From NCBI GenBank assembly GCA_900548285.1, contig URKE01000001.1, forward strand, positions 1 to 64,000: a stretch of 64,000 nt of DNA, in the 5' to 3' direction. The position numbers and the translations under genes were made by a program. A model generated the notes under the pieces. It was not told the DNA's origin. It ran no database searches and saw only the letters and a program-made list of their open reading frames with translations. Positions 1 through 9,620 of this stretch are shown piece by piece. Position 1 is the first letter of the stretch. Each line of letters starts with the position of its first letter. The DNA is from an uncultured Eubacteriales bacterium (GTDB lineage: Bacteria > Bacillota > Clostridia > Christensenellales > Borkfalkiaceae).

Positions 1-855
1 GTCCGGGATAAAACTTTCGCTCGAGGAATTCAATTCCTGCGCGAAGTAATTTGTGACGCCCGACGCGAGAAGATGCTCGTAAACTCTCCGATATTCCGCC
101 GCGGTTATCGGACGCTTCAGTTCGGGAAATTTGTCCTGTTCGCCGAAGGGAGTATATTGCGCCATCAAGGAAAAATACGCTCCGTTTTTGTTGTTTTCGG
201 CAAACCATTCGACGATTTTTTTACTGTCCGGCACACAGAGCGGCATAATCATATGCCTCACGACGACACCCGATTTCATCATTCCGTTTTCGTCGAACGT
301 AGTTTTTTTGGAGTTCATCATAAACTTCACGGCGTTCTCCGCAACTTCGAAATAATCTTTCCTCCCCGTGTATCTCGCGGAGATGTCCGGCGAAAAAAAC
401 TTCAGGTCGGGGAGGTAAATATCGACGAACGGGTCTATCAGATCGAGCGTTTTCTGCGTTTCGTAGGAATGAGTGTTGTAAACTACGGGTATTTTCGGGC
501 GGTAAATTTCAAACGCTTTAACGATTTCCTTAACGAAATGCGTCGGCGTTACGAGATTTATATTGTGAACGCCCGTATTCTCGAGAATTTTAAAGATATC
601 CGCAAGTTCCGCCGGCGAGATTTCTTTTCCGCGTTCGGAACGCGAAAGAGTGAAATTCTGGCAGAATACGCATCGGAGCGAACACCCCGTGAAGAAGATC
701 GTCCCCGAGCCGTTTTTTCCGCTTATCGGCGGCTCTTCGAACATATGGGGATAGTATTTGGCGATGCGCATAACCGATTTTTCGCCGCACGCCCCGGGCG
801 TTTTATCTCTGTCCGCAACGCAGTTTTTCGGGCATAACCCGCAAGTTTCTTTCAT
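1..855 (-). CDS. Radical SAM protein, pyruvate formate-lyase-activating-enzyme-like (partial, runs off the left edge)
   Basis: The minus strand is open from the ATG at 855 to the window edge (285 codons). It starts after the Shine-Dalgarno GAGG five bases upstream. The N-terminus carries CGLCPKNC. Near residue 60 is the radical SAM iron-sulfur motif CSLRCVFC (CxxxCxxC), preceded by GTIFFTGC. Further on, LVTPTHF and YLPDLKF fit the TIM-barrel core of PflA-like enzymes (AmmeMemoRadiSam and YjjW-type relatives). The family uses S-adenosylmethionine to generate a radical, often to activate a glycyl-radical partner. The partner is not in view, so the substrate is unknown. The C-terminus lies outside the window. 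The sugar isomerase ending just beyond its start is also on the minus strand and may be cotranscribed. Confidence 0.85.
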   Translation of the reverse strand, partial: MKETCGLCPKNCVADRDKTPGACGEKSVMRIAKYYPHMFEEPPISGKNGSGTIFFTGCSLRCVFCQNFTLSRSERGKEISPAELADIFKILENTGVHNINLVTPTHFVKEIVKAFEIYRPKIPVVYNTHSYETQKTLDLIDPFVDIYLPDLKFFSPDISARYTGRKDYFEVAENAVKFMMNSKKTTFDENGMMKSGVVVRHMIMPLCVPDSKKIVEWFAENNKNGAYFSLMAQYTPFGEQDKFPELKRPITAAEYRRVYEHLLASGVTNYFAQELNSSSESFIPD

Positions 856-881
856 TTTTTCCTCGAATAGTCCGTCGGACG

Positions 882-1745
882 TTAAAACATTTCTCTCAGT
901 TTTTTTACGGAAGCATACAGTTCTTTAACGCCGTTGAAAACGCTTTCCCGGTCGGCATAGCCTCGAGAAGAGAGATAAGACGACGCTTCTAAGGTAAGGT
1001 CGCCTTTATAGTCGATTTTCTTTAAGGCGTTAACGACCTTTGCAAAGTCGATATTCATCGAAAACGGAATCTGGTGACTGTCGTGTATCAGGTCGTTATC
1101 GTGAATATGCAGACACTGAACCTTATCGCCGAGCGCGACGAGCATTTTTTCCGCGCTCGTGTCAAGCCCCGCCATTTCGGCGTGACCTATATCCACGCAG
1201 GCTACGAAGTAGTCGTCGTTTACCGCGTCGAGATGCTCTTTGAAACTTACTTCGTCCGAGCAGGCGGCGGGCGACGTTTTGCCGCCGATAAAATTCCACA
1301 TGTTTTCCGCGGCTATTTTCACGCCGTGTTGTTTTGCGAACGGCAATAATTCCGCGTATATTTCCGCATTTTCCGCCGCGGATTTGTAATTGTCCGGATG
1401 AATTACGCAGATTTTTCCGCCGGCAATCGCCGTCAGTTCTATCGATTTTTTGTATAAATCGCGTATTTCCTTGCAACGGGTGGGGAACGGCGCGTGCGAC
1501 TGATTGCAGTAAATACCGTTGTCCTCGCCGATTTTTCTTAAGGTTTTCGCAAAGTCGGCGGCGTCGTCTTTTGAAAGCGGATGTCCGTTATTAACGTTCG
1601 CCGTGTTCGTTTGCCAATTGTAATCCACCATTCTGAACATGGTAAAGTCCCACGCGTCGAAACCCGCTTCCGCCACGAATTCAACCGCCTTTTCTTCTCC
1701 TGTAATTTCGGATATCGAACCGATTTCCGTCGATGTTTTATACAT
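882..1745 (-). CDS. Sugar phosphate isomerase/epimerase (xylose isomerase-like TIM barrel)
   Basis: 287 residues. The start is set by GGAGG seven bases before the ATG; a longer in-frame version to 1805 lacks such a site. Metal-binding and active-site patches typical of the AP-endonuclease-2/IolE-type TIM barrel follow in order: SHAPFP (about 95), CVIHPDNY (about 125), AAENMW (about 155), CVDIGHAEM (about 195), CLHIHDND (about 220) and TLEASSY (about 265). These supply the Glu, Asp and His ligands of one or two divalent cations. The family isomerises or epimerises keto-sugars; the actual substrate cannot be read from the sequence. It is divergent to metK, whose promoter lies in the spacer, and lies upstream of the radical SAM gene on the same strand. 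Confidence 0.85.
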   Translation of the reverse strand: MYKTSTEIGSISEITGEEKAVEFVAEAGFDAWDFTMFRMVDYNWQTNTANVNNGHPLSKDDAADFAKTLRKIGEDNGIYCNQSHAPFPTRCKEIRDLYKKSIELTAIAGGKICVIHPDNYKSAAENAEIYAELLPFAKQHGVKIAAENMWNFIGGKTSPAACSDEVSFKEHLDAVNDDYFVACVDIGHAEMAGLDTSAEKMLVALGDKVQCLHIHDNDLIHDSHQIPFSMNIDFAKVVNALKKIDYKGDLTLEASSYLSSRGYADRESVFNGVKELYASVKKLREMF

Positions 1746-1798
1746 AAATCGCCTCCGGGTGACGTTTAACATATATATTGTAACACATATGATTAAAT

Positions 1799-1827
1799 TT
1801 GACAAACGTTTAAAAAAGTGATATATT
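1799..1827 (+). promoter_or_regulatory. Sigma-A-type promoter of metK
   Basis: TTGACA at 1799-1804, a 17-base spacer, and TATATT at 1822-1827, about 50 bases before the metK start. No SAM riboswitch is visible in the short leader. Confidence 0.7.
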
Positions 1828-1876
1828 TATCGTGACCACAGTCAATGACCACAAATACATTGAAAGAGGTTTTATC

Positions 1877-3043
1877 ATGAAGAAATTTTTTACCAGCGAA
1901 AGCGTTACCGAAGGGCATCCCGATAAGATCTGCGACCAGATTTCCGACGCGGTTCTCGACGCTATCTTAGAAAAAGATCCTATGGCAAGAGTTGCCTGCG
2001 AAACTTCCGCAACCACGGGGCTTGTTCTCGTAATGGGCGAAATATCCACGCATTGCTACGTCGATATTCAGCAGATTGCGAGAGATACAATCCGCGAAAT
2101 AGGTTACGACAGAGCGAAATACGGATTCGATTGCGATACTTGCGCGGTGCTCACCGCCATTCACGATCAGAGCGCGGATATCGCTCTCGGAGTCGATAAT
2201 TCGCTCGAACACAGAAAAACCGGCGACGAAGCCGATCGGTTCGGCGCGGGCGATCAGGGAATGATGTTCGGTTACGCCACGAACGAAACGGAAGAATATA
2301 TGCCCATGGCGCTTACGCTTGCGCATAAACTCACGAGAAAACTCACCGAAGTGAGAAAGAGCGGTTTGCTGCCGTATCTTCGTCCCGACGGGAAAAGTCA
2401 GGTTACGGTTGAATACGAAAACGGCAAAGTGAAGAGGGTGGAGGCGGTCGTCGTTTCCTCTCAGCACAGCGAGCGCGTTTCCTGCGAGGAACTCAGAAGA
2501 GATATAAAGAAATACGTCATCGAAACGAGTATTCCGGGCGAATTGCTCGATGAAAACACAAAGTATTTTATCAACCCCACGGGCAGATTCGAGATCGGCG
2601 GCCCGCACGGCGACAGCGGACTTACCGGCAGAAAAATAATCGTAGACACTTACGGCGGAAGTTGCCCGCACGGCGGCGGCGCGTTCTCCGGAAAAGACCC
2701 GACGAAGGTTGACAGAAGCGCGGCTTATATGGCGAGATATATCTGCAAAAACGTTGTTGCGGCAGGGCTTGCGGACGAATGTACGCTCGAAGTTGCTTAC
2801 GCGATCGGCGTTGCAAAGCCCGTTTCGCTCTTCGTCAACACGAAAGGCACGGGCAAACTCCCGGATGAGAAGATTGCGGATATTATTTCCAAAGAATTCG
2901 ATCTGCGTCCCGCGGCGATAATAAAAACGCTTGATTTAAGGCGTCCTATTTACAAAGCGACCGCCGCTTACGGCCATTTCGGCAGACCGGAATTCCCCTG
3001 GGAAAAGTTGGACAGAGCAGACGATCTTAAAAAGTATTTATAA
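1877..3043 (+). CDS. metK: S-adenosylmethionine synthetase
   Basis: 388 residues, the usual length. The ATG at 1877 follows GAAAGAGG with seven bases of spacing and gives the family N-terminus MKKFFTSESVTEGHPDKICD. The signatures GAGDQGMMFGYA (about 115) and GGGAFSGKDP (about 275) are intact, as are the ATP and methionine contacts around HGGDSGLTGRK-type sequence (here GPHGDSGLTGRKI). The enzyme makes SAM from ATP and methionine in the cytosol. It has its own promoter and is followed at once by an intrinsic terminator, so it is probably transcribed alone. SAM is the cofactor of the neighbouring radical SAM protein, but this is probably coincidental. No anomaly seen. Confidence 0.97.
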   Translation: MKKFFTSESVTEGHPDKICDQISDAVLDAILEKDPMARVACETSATTGLVLVMGEISTHCYVDIQQIARDTIREIGYDRAKYGFDCDTCAVLTAIHDQSADIALGVDNSLEHRKTGDEADRFGAGDQGMMFGYATNETEEYMPMALTLAHKLTRKLTEVRKSGLLPYLRPDGKSQVTVEYENGKVKRVEAVVVSSQHSERVSCEELRRDIKKYVIETSIPGELLDENTKYFINPTGRFEIGGPHGDSGLTGRKIIVDTYGGSCPHGGGAFSGKDPTKVDRSAAYMARYICKNVVAAGLADECTLEVAYAIGVAKPVSLFVNTKGTGKLPDEKIADIISKEFDLRPAAIIKTLDLRRPIYKATAAYGHFGRPEFPWEKLDRADDLKKYL

Positions 3044-3060
3044 TTTGGTTGTAATTTTTT

Positions 3061-3091
3061 ATGCGGCGAGCCGTTCGGCTCGCCGCATTTT
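3061..3091 (+). terminator. Intrinsic terminator of metK
   Basis: A 12-bp GC-rich stem (ATGCGGCGAGCC with its complement) around a short loop, followed by TTTTG, 17 bases after the metK stop. Confidence 0.85.
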
Positions 3092-3111
3092 GCAATAAAA
3101 GTTTACGTTGT

Positions 3112-4204
3112 TTAATATGAATTGCCTTTTTCTTTGTTGCACCGCCTGCATAGTGTTTGCAAATTATCGTAAGTGCTTTTCCCGCCCTTGGAAATCGGCT
3201 TGATATGGTCGATTTCGAGGTCGGCGAATCGCCCGCTTCTTCCGCAATAACGGCATCTGTAGCCACAGGTGATTGCGTTCGAACTCGGTCCTGCCTTGTG
3301 TTTTTGACTAATACTTCGTTGCGTTCGCGTGTTATACGTACAGTATTAACGCGCTCACGCGTCTTGTCTTAGCCTAAAAACGCAAGGTAAGACTTGCCGA
3401 CAACCAAAACGCCGATATTTTCGATGAATTTTGGCGAAGGCGAACGCAGACGTACTATACGTACTTCAAGCGAGAATTTGACAAAAGGCGCGTAAATATC
3501 GGCGTTTTGGCGGGTTCTAACGCAATCACCTGTGGCTAACCATCGCGTTGATAAATTGAAAAGCGCATCTTGTTCGAAACTTTGCCTCTTTCCACTCGGC
3601 AAAGAGAGTCCCATATCTCCCTATCGTTATAAAACGAGCCGTGTTTGTTTGCTAATTTTCCGAGTTTCAATTCAATTTCTGCCTGATTGAACGTTTGGGT
3701 TTTGCTTGCGTAAACTTTGTCGTTAATCGTCGAACATTGCAGAGTAATTTTAAATTCGATTTCCGTCACGGGTTTCAGAATCGCTTTATCGAAAAGTTTT
3801 CTCTCGATTGAACGGAGCAGGTTTTTGTTTTTATATTTCTCGTTATCAAATGCGTCGAAACTTTTTATTTTTGAAACCTCGCGACAATATAATTCGTTTT
3901 TACCTCTGTTAAAACTTGCTTTCGAGCATTGATCGAACATTTCGTTGCGTAAAAACTGTAATTGATAGATCAGATAATCTCTGCACGATATATTATTGTA
4001 AAAGTCCTCGTTATCGTAAACGTGAGTTTCCCTAAATGGTTTTACTTCGGTGAACGGGTATTTTTCGTTGAGGTTGTGAAGTTCTTTCAGCGCGAGGCTG
4101 TTTCGTTTCACGTATTCCGTGTAATCCGCGTTGCGTTTTTTTATGTATATGAAAACGAATAATCCGATCAGAAGAACGGCAAGTATGACGATAAAAGCAA
4201 CCAT
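3112..4204 (-). pseudogene. Membrane-anchored HNH endonuclease gene split by MITE-1
   Basis: The upstream part (4204 to 3536) encodes 222 residues. It begins with one hydrophobic segment (VAFIVILAVLLIGLFVFIYI), continues as a charged region of unknown function, and ends MRFSIYQRDG. The stop TAG is supplied by the inserted element. The downstream part (3261 to 3112) encodes YRCRYCGRSGRFADLEIDHI followed by a CRRC knuckle and a stop, which is a canonical HNH core with its zinc cysteines. Removing the element plus one TA joins DG to YRCRYCG in frame, which is the normal HNH sequence. The gene therefore looks recently disrupted. It belonged to a family of HNH nucleases with an N-terminal membrane helix; the biological target is unknown. 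The two parts are otherwise free of stops. Confidence 0.85.
3260..3538. mobile_element. MITE-1, full copy with TA target duplication
   Basis: A 275-bp element with near-perfect terminal inverted repeats. Both ends read inward GCCACAGGTGATTGCGTT and continue with one or two mismatches to about 26 bp. It is flanked by TA on both sides, and excision of the element with one TA restores the HNH frame. It has no credible coding sequence. Internally, the sequence CAAAACGCCGATATTT near 3403 is inverted near 3494. TA duplication suggests mobilisation by an IS630/mariner-type transposase supplied elsewhere (inference). A 5' partial copy lies in the FMN riboswitch at 46.6 kb. Confidence 0.85.
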
Positions 4205-4250
4205 AAATTTCTCCTTGTAATATCCTTATAATATATATCCTTATAATATA

Positions 4251-5105
4251 TTATTTATCTGAATTGAGTCTGATTTTGTTGCGGAAAGCGGTCGGCGTGC
4301 AACCGTATTTTTGCCTGAACAGATTGTTGAAGTACGCAATCGAACTGTAACCGAGTTCCATACACACCGAAAGGACGGAATCCTTTGAATAAGCGAGTTT
4401 GTCGGCGGCGATAAACATTCGCCTGTCGTTTAAATATTCCGTGAGAGTTTTCCCCGTTTTGTTTTTGAAAACGCGGCATATATGCTCCCTCGAATAAAAG
4501 AAAGGCGACAAAATGTTTTCCCAACTCTGCGATACGATGGTCGGGTCGTTAAGGCGGGATAAAAGCAGATTGAGCCAGTCCGGGTTGTTCTTTTCGTCGG
4601 CCTCCTTTCCGAAAACGAGCATGCCGAGAAGGTAAGCACAGTAAACCCGGGCAAGCGACAATGCGTCGTACGGGTGTTTGTTTAAAGCGAGCATGCCGTC
4701 TATTCTGATAAAGTTTTCTTCAAGTTCGTAAATTTTGCTTTCGGACAGAAAAAATTTTATCTGCGTTTTTCCGTTTAAAAAGTTTTCGTAAAGTTCTGGC
4801 GAAATAAAATCGCAGACGTCTTTGAAAAATCCGACGCGCATTATCACGTCGCGATGGCGGCAGGTATTGTCTTTTTCGCGAAGAAAAATATGTCTGTCCT
4901 CGGGACGTAAAAAAACGATATCTCCCGCGCGGAGTTGCATCACCGCGCCGTTCAGTTCGTGAGATATGTTTCCTTCGAGAATGTAGAAAATCTCGAAAAA
5001 AGTATGATCGTGCAAAACGTCGTCGCCGCCGTTAGTCAATTTAGAGTAAAACGGCATTTCGGGCGTCGTCAGCCAGTCGTCCAGATGGTAAGGAATATTG
5101 CTCAT
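4251..5105 (-). CDS. AraC-family transcriptional regulator with cupin sensor domain
   Basis: 284 residues. The N-terminal 100 residues form an AraC-binding-like cupin (HDHTFFEIFYILEG, then HELNGAVMQLRAGDIVFLRP). The C-terminal 100 residues hold two helix-turn-helix units: YSREHICRVFKNKTGKTLTE, and LGYSSIAYFNNLFRQKYGCT followed by PTAFR. Such proteins bind a sugar-like ligand and activate nearby catabolic genes. It is transcribed away from the rhamnosidase gene starting 240 bases off, so it probably regulates the carbohydrate locus at 5.3-17 kb. That role is inferred from position. The ligand is unknown. Confidence 0.9.
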   Translation of the reverse strand: MSNIPYHLDDWLTTPEMPFYSKLTNGGDDVLHDHTFFEIFYILEGNISHELNGAVMQLRAGDIVFLRPEDRHIFLREKDNTCRHRDVIMRVGFFKDVCDFISPELYENFLNGKTQIKFFLSESKIYELEENFIRIDGMLALNKHPYDALSLARVYCAYLLGMLVFGKEADEKNNPDWLNLLLSRLNDPTIVSQSWENILSPFFYSREHICRVFKNKTGKTLTEYLNDRRMFIAADKLAYSKDSVLSVCMELGYSSIAYFNNLFRQKYGCTPTAFRNKIRLNSDK

Positions 5106-5341
5106 GTTTTCAGTTTATCATAACGACTTGAAAATGTCAATATAGATTTAAAATCACTCTCTTATTTTATAATGTTTTAAGAAAAAAACGACGTAAAACG
5201 AGATAAAAGCAAACGGACAGTTAAAAAACAATATCAACAGAGAGTAAGATTTATATCAAAAATAATATAGATTTGACGGCTTTGCGGTGCTATACTGAAT
5301 CCATAATCGATAGTAATATCCGTAACTTTTCGAGGCGTGTT

Positions 5342-7966
5342 GTGGAATTGATTTTAAAATGTAACAATTTAACGGATCCGGGTTTTGTTTTGGGGGATCT
5401 CACCTTTACGGTCGGGATTTCGGACGGATACGCCGAAAAGTTGGAATTTACCGTTTCCGACGGGGAAAACGTCGTTTATGAAAACGTTCTGAGCGGCGGA
5501 AAAGTTTCGCCGTTAAAACTTTCGGGCGGGCTTTTTACACCTGATAACGAGTATTTATGGACGGTGAAAGGTTACGTCGCAGGCAAACTCGCGGCTGTTA
5601 AATCGCTCGTTATAAAAACAGGGTTTCTGCCGGAAAACGCAAAGTGGGTTACTATCGGGAAAAGCCTTAAAAACGTTTTGCGTTTCGAACGCGGTTTTGA
5701 AATCCCCGTCGCAACGCCTGACGAGATAAAGAACGCGAAACTATTTATCTGCGGGCTCGGTTTTTTCGATTCGTATTTAAACGGGACAAAGACCGACGAT
5801 TCGTATTTCAAACCGCTTTTCAGCGATTACCGTCAGCGCGACAGGCTTAAAAACCCGTCGATACCCCTCACGGATAAACATTCCGTCGGCGCGATCGTTT
5901 ACGACGTTAAAAATTTGATAAAAGCAGGGGAAAACGTCCTTTCGGTAACCGTGGGAAACGGTTATTTCAAAAACGAAGATAAAATCGAAGAGCCTTACGT
6001 TTCGTTCGGCGGGCGCAGGCTTATTTACGAATTGCGTATAGCGTTAAAAAACGGAAAAACGCTAAGAGTATTTTCGGACGGAACTGAAAACGTATACGAA
6101 ACGCCTGTTCGTTCGGATTTGTTTTTCGGCGATAAAATCGATTTCCGCGCCGAAGAAAAGTTTATTTCGTCCGCAAAAATCTGCGACGAAAATATGGGCG
6201 AGTGGCAGTTTTATTCCGCGGCTTGCGACAGGGTTGCCGAAATTCTCGCTCCGATAAAATCGCCTGAAAAAACCGCAAACGGCTTGCTTTACGACTTCGG
6301 GAAAAACCACACGGGCGGGCTCAGATTTAAAATCCGCGGCAGGCGCGGACAGAAAATCACGCTGAGATACGCGGAAAAACTGTTCGACGACGGCTCGCTT
6401 AATACGTTGACGTCCGACTGGTCGGATTACAACGTCGAAAAAAGAGAGAAAGTTACCATAGAACAAACCGCCGAATACGTTTTGAGCGGAAATACGGACG
6501 AAATTTCGCCGCTCTTTTGTTGGCGGTGTTACAGATACGTCGAGATCAGCGGCGCGGACGGCGCGGAGATTTCGGACTTATCTTCGCTGTTCATTCACTC
6601 CGATATCGCGTTCGATTGCGAATTCAGGTGTTCCAACGAGTTATTCAACCGCATATTCGACGCGACCGTTCTGACGTTTAAAGACAATCTTCATTCGGGC
6701 GTTATCAGCGATTGCCCTCACAGAGAAAAGCGTCCTTACACGGGTGACGCGGGTATAATCGAAAAGGCGATGCTCGTTACGGCTGATGCGGTCGGTCTGT
6801 ACGAAAAGTTTCTTGACGACGTTCTGTCCGTTCAGAGAGCGGACGGATTCGTGGGATATTCCGCGCCGTATATGGGCGGCGGAGGCGGTTATGCCTGGAG
6901 CGTTGCCGTGGCGACCGTCCCGGACGCGCTATATTCGTTTACGGGTAACGTTTCTTACGTTGAAAAAACTTACCCCGCGATTAAAAAGTGGATAAATTAT
7001 TGCAAGAATAAATCGAGAAATTATATCGTCGAAGGTAACGGCGAAAAATGGTTGCTCGGCGATTGGCTCGCGCCGGAAATAACGGTGTTCGACGTCAGGC
7101 TTATGAATTCGCTTTGTTTTTACGAGTCGGTAAAAACGGCGGGGCGTTTCGCGGCGATTCTTAAAAAAGACGATGAAGAAAAAGAGTTCGCTTTGCTGCT
7201 GAAACGTATAAAAGACGCGATAAACGCCGAATTTCTGAACAGCGACGAGTGTAATTACGCGGCAGGCGTTCAGGGAGAAAACGTATATCCTCTCTTTCTC
7301 GGAGTGCTTCCGGATAATCTGCGTGAAAAAATGCTCGGCAAAATCCGCGATTTTTACGTAAGCGAGCGAAAATTTCATATAGATACGGGGTTCGTCGCAA
7401 CGCCCGCGCTTCTGGACGCGCTCGCGAAAAACGGCATGGCGGATATCGCGTATAAAATTCTCGATTGCAAGGATTACCCGTCGTATGCGAGTATGCTGGA
7501 GGGCGAAACCACTCTTTGCGAGCATTGGTCCAAAAAGTGGCCGGACTATAAAACGGGTTCGGATGGCAGGGTAGTGAAGGGCGGCGGCGAACTTTCGCAT
7601 TGTCACCCGATGTTCGGCAGCGTTGCCGAAATACTTTTTAAATATGCCGCGGGGATAGATTTGTTCTCTTTAAGCGAAAACAAAATCGTAATCCGTCCGG
7701 AGTTTGCGCCCTATCTCGATTTTGCAGACGCGAAAAAAACGACGACTTACGGCGAGGTAAAAATAAGCCTGAAAAAAGACGGTAAAAAATTAAAGGCGCG
7801 GTTCAACGTTCCGTCGGGGCTTTTTGCGGAATTTTATCCGTCGGGAATTTGCGGCGGACTGAAAATCAACGGCAATGCCGCAAGCGTCGAAACGGACGAA
7901 AACGGAAACGTTCTGCCGCTCACTCTGCCTTGCGGCGAGTATGAAGCGGAGTACGTTTTAAAATAA
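5342..7966 (+). CDS. Alpha-L-rhamnosidase-like glycoside hydrolase (GH78)
   Basis: About 874 residues from a GTG at 5342, chosen because GAGG lies six bases upstream. An in-frame ATG at 5273 would add 23 residues and lacks a clear site. Layout follows GH78: N-terminal beta-sandwiches (RVFSDGTE, and FDFR-type sequence near 300), then an alpha/alpha-six barrel. The barrel begins at CSNELFNRIFDAT, contains DCPHREKRPYTGDAG (about 475, the family's general acid region) and LLGDWLAPE (about 590), and ends in a C-terminal beta domain. No signal peptide is seen, so it probably acts inside the cell on rhamnosides brought in by the neighbouring transporter (inference). The W of the usual RxGWTGD is replaced by Y. 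It is first in the locus, divergent from the AraC regulator. Confidence 0.85.
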   Translation: MELILKCNNLTDPGFVLGDLTFTVGISDGYAEKLEFTVSDGENVVYENVLSGGKVSPLKLSGGLFTPDNEYLWTVKGYVAGKLAAVKSLVIKTGFLPENAKWVTIGKSLKNVLRFERGFEIPVATPDEIKNAKLFICGLGFFDSYLNGTKTDDSYFKPLFSDYRQRDRLKNPSIPLTDKHSVGAIVYDVKNLIKAGENVLSVTVGNGYFKNEDKIEEPYVSFGGRRLIYELRIALKNGKTLRVFSDGTENVYETPVRSDLFFGDKIDFRAEEKFISSAKICDENMGEWQFYSAACDRVAEILAPIKSPEKTANGLLYDFGKNHTGGLRFKIRGRRGQKITLRYAEKLFDDGSLNTLTSDWSDYNVEKREKVTIEQTAEYVLSGNTDEISPLFCWRCYRYVEISGADGAEISDLSSLFIHSDIAFDCEFRCSNELFNRIFDATVLTFKDNLHSGVISDCPHREKRPYTGDAGIIEKAMLVTADAVGLYEKFLDDVLSVQRADGFVGYSAPYMGGGGGYAWSVAVATVPDALYSFTGNVSYVEKTYPAIKKWINYCKNKSRNYIVEGNGEKWLLGDWLAPEITVFDVRLMNSLCFYESVKTAGRFAAILKKDDEEKEFALLLKRIKDAINAEFLNSDECNYAAGVQGENVYPLFLGVLPDNLREKMLGKIRDFYVSERKFHIDTGFVATPALLDALAKNGMADIAYKILDCKDYPSYASMLEGETTLCEHWSKKWPDYKTGSDGRVVKGGGELSHCHPMFGSVAEILFKYAAGIDLFSLSENKIVIRPEFAPYLDFADAKKTTTYGEVKISLKKDGKKLKARFNVPSGLFAEFYPSGICGGLKINGNAASVETDENGNVLPLTLPCGEYEAEYVLK

Positions 7967-8036
7967 TCACGTTTTAAAAGAAAATTACGAACGAATACGA
8001 TTTAAAACGAAAAATAAGATAACAAGGAGTTAAACG

Positions 8037-9464
8037 ATGAAGAAAAAGATATTAGGCATGCTGATGGCTTGTTCGATGTTGTTCGCCGCAGGTTGCGGAG
8101 GAGGCTCGGGTTCCGACGGAAATTCCGGCGGTCAGGGAAAAACGTTGAATCCCGAAGATTACGTTTCGACGGAAAAGTTTATAACCATAGCCGACGTTCC
8201 GCCGCACCCCGTAAACGAACTCGAAGATTACGTCAATCTCGGCTTTTCGGGCTATATTTTAACCGAAGATCACGTTAAATTTACCGAAAACGGGAAGATT
8301 ACGAACGGATACAAAGCCGCGCTCGAAAGCCTTAAAAACAAAGGGCTGGACGTTTATATCCGCAATCAGTATAACGATCCCGATTATTTCGTGAACAGCG
8401 ATACGAGTCCGCGCACGCAGTTCAACGCGGGCGGAACGAGCGATCCTTACGTTATCCCCGAAAGAAACATTACGACGGAATTCAAAGATTATCCGCAGGT
8501 CAAAGGCTTTTATATGTCCGACGAGCCGGACTATAACAAACTCACCCGGTACGGAAAAATAATCGACTGGTACAATACCTATTATTCCGATACTTATTTC
8601 CATATGAACTTGCTCCCGAGTTACGCGAATCAGCAGAATTTTGCTGGATACGGATATTCGGGATACGTTAAGCAGTTCGTTTCCGAAATAGTCGAAAAAG
8701 TGAAAGGCAAAAAGAGCATATGTCTTGACAATTATCCTTATACGCTCGAGCAACCCGGCGCGGTCCGTTCGTCATACCTCAGCGACATCCTTCTCATCGC
8801 GAACACGGCGAAAGCGTATAACGACGCTGCGGCGGATGCCGACAAAGCGTATATGGGAATTTGTATTCAGACGTTCAAAAGTTCCACGCTTGCCGACATA
8901 ACCTGTCCCGCGCAGGTTTCATTCCAACTCCTTACGGGAATGGCGGTGGGATCGAAAATGTACGAATATTTCCTTTACGGTTCGGGTATGGGAATGTACG
9001 GAATAATGACCAACGGCGAAAAGCGTATTTACGACCACGTAAAAACAGCGAACGATAAGTATCTCGGCTTTGAAAAAGTCCTTAATTCGTTCGATTGGCA
9101 GGGGCTTACCGCGATAGGCGCGGAAAACGCGTCCGACAGCGAAAACGCCGAAACGTTCGAGGCGATTTCGGACATAACCTTGAAAAACACGGGCGTTTTA
9201 TCTCTCAAAAAATCGTCGTCAAGGCTCGATATGATTGTCGGGGCGTTCAAAAAGGGCGAAACGGACGGATATCTCGCCGTGAACTATTCTTACCCCGGCG
9301 CGGGCAAGACGAACACCGCGAAACTTTATTTTGAAAATTGTTCGTCCGCTCTCGTTTACACGGGTACGGAAGAAGGAATGAAAGTGGAAAAAGTCAAACT
9401 CGTCGACGGAATTTTAAGGCTTAATCTCGGCGCGGGCGAAGGCGCGTTCGTTATCCCCGCATAA
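8037..9464 (+). CDS. Secreted lipoprotein, putative glycoside hydrolase-like TIM barrel
   Basis: 475 residues. A lipoprotein signal with the lipobox LFAAGC leads into a Gly/Ser linker. The body resembles a TIM barrel: a repeated beta-strand/acid pattern includes VKGFYMSDEPDYN (about 155) and SICLDNYPYT (about 235), where acidic residues at strand ends could be catalytic. I do not recognise a specific family, so hydrolase activity is inferred from these patches and the locus. It lies 70 bases after the rhamnosidase with a clear AAGGAG site, and before the sugar permeases. It probably acts at the cell surface on the same glycan. Confidence 0.65.
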   Translation: MKKKILGMLMACSMLFAAGCGGGSGSDGNSGGQGKTLNPEDYVSTEKFITIADVPPHPVNELEDYVNLGFSGYILTEDHVKFTENGKITNGYKAALESLKNKGLDVYIRNQYNDPDYFVNSDTSPRTQFNAGGTSDPYVIPERNITTEFKDYPQVKGFYMSDEPDYNKLTRYGKIIDWYNTYYSDTYFHMNLLPSYANQQNFAGYGYSGYVKQFVSEIVEKVKGKKSICLDNYPYTLEQPGAVRSSYLSDILLIANTAKAYNDAAADADKAYMGICIQTFKSSTLADITCPAQVSFQLLTGMAVGSKMYEYFLYGSGMGMYGIMTNGEKRIYDHVKTANDKYLGFEKVLNSFDWQGLTAIGAENASDSENAETFEAISDITLKNTGVLSLKKSSSRLDMIVGAFKKGETDGYLAVNYSYPGAGKTNTAKLYFENCSSALVYTGTEEGMKVEKVKLVDGILRLNLGAGEGAFVIPA

Positions 9465-9500
9465 CTCTCCGTGAAAACGCTTTAACGACTATAAATGCCG

Positions 9501-9515
9501 CTATAAGTCGATTAA
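9501..9515 (-). other. Copy 1 of the recurrent motif TTAATCGACTTATAG
   Basis: In the spacer after the lipoprotein gene. On the minus strand the sequence reads CCGTTAATCGACTTATAGCG. A degenerate neighbour, AACGACTATAAA, lies just before it. One of nine copies discussed in the findings. Confidence 0.7.
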
Positions 9516-9620
9516 CGGCAGGATTTTCCGTCAATCGGCGGGTGAAACAGCAGTCAAATCCACGGTTAAACCGGCGATAAAACAAAGCGATAAACTTCTA
9601 TCCGACGTGTTCGGAGAATA

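Noticed and set aside
73..837. Long plus-strand reading frame of 254 codons at the left edge
   Set aside because: It is antisense to the radical SAM gene, which has a clear ribosome site and CxxxCxxC motif.
1008..1022. TTATAGTCGATTTT, resembling the motif on the minus strand
   Set aside because: One base is missing in the centre; judged chance.
3027..3614. Small reading frames across the MITE-1 element as genes
   Set aside because: They run through the terminal repeats and the terminator of metK; only the HNH fragments in the other frame are meaningful.
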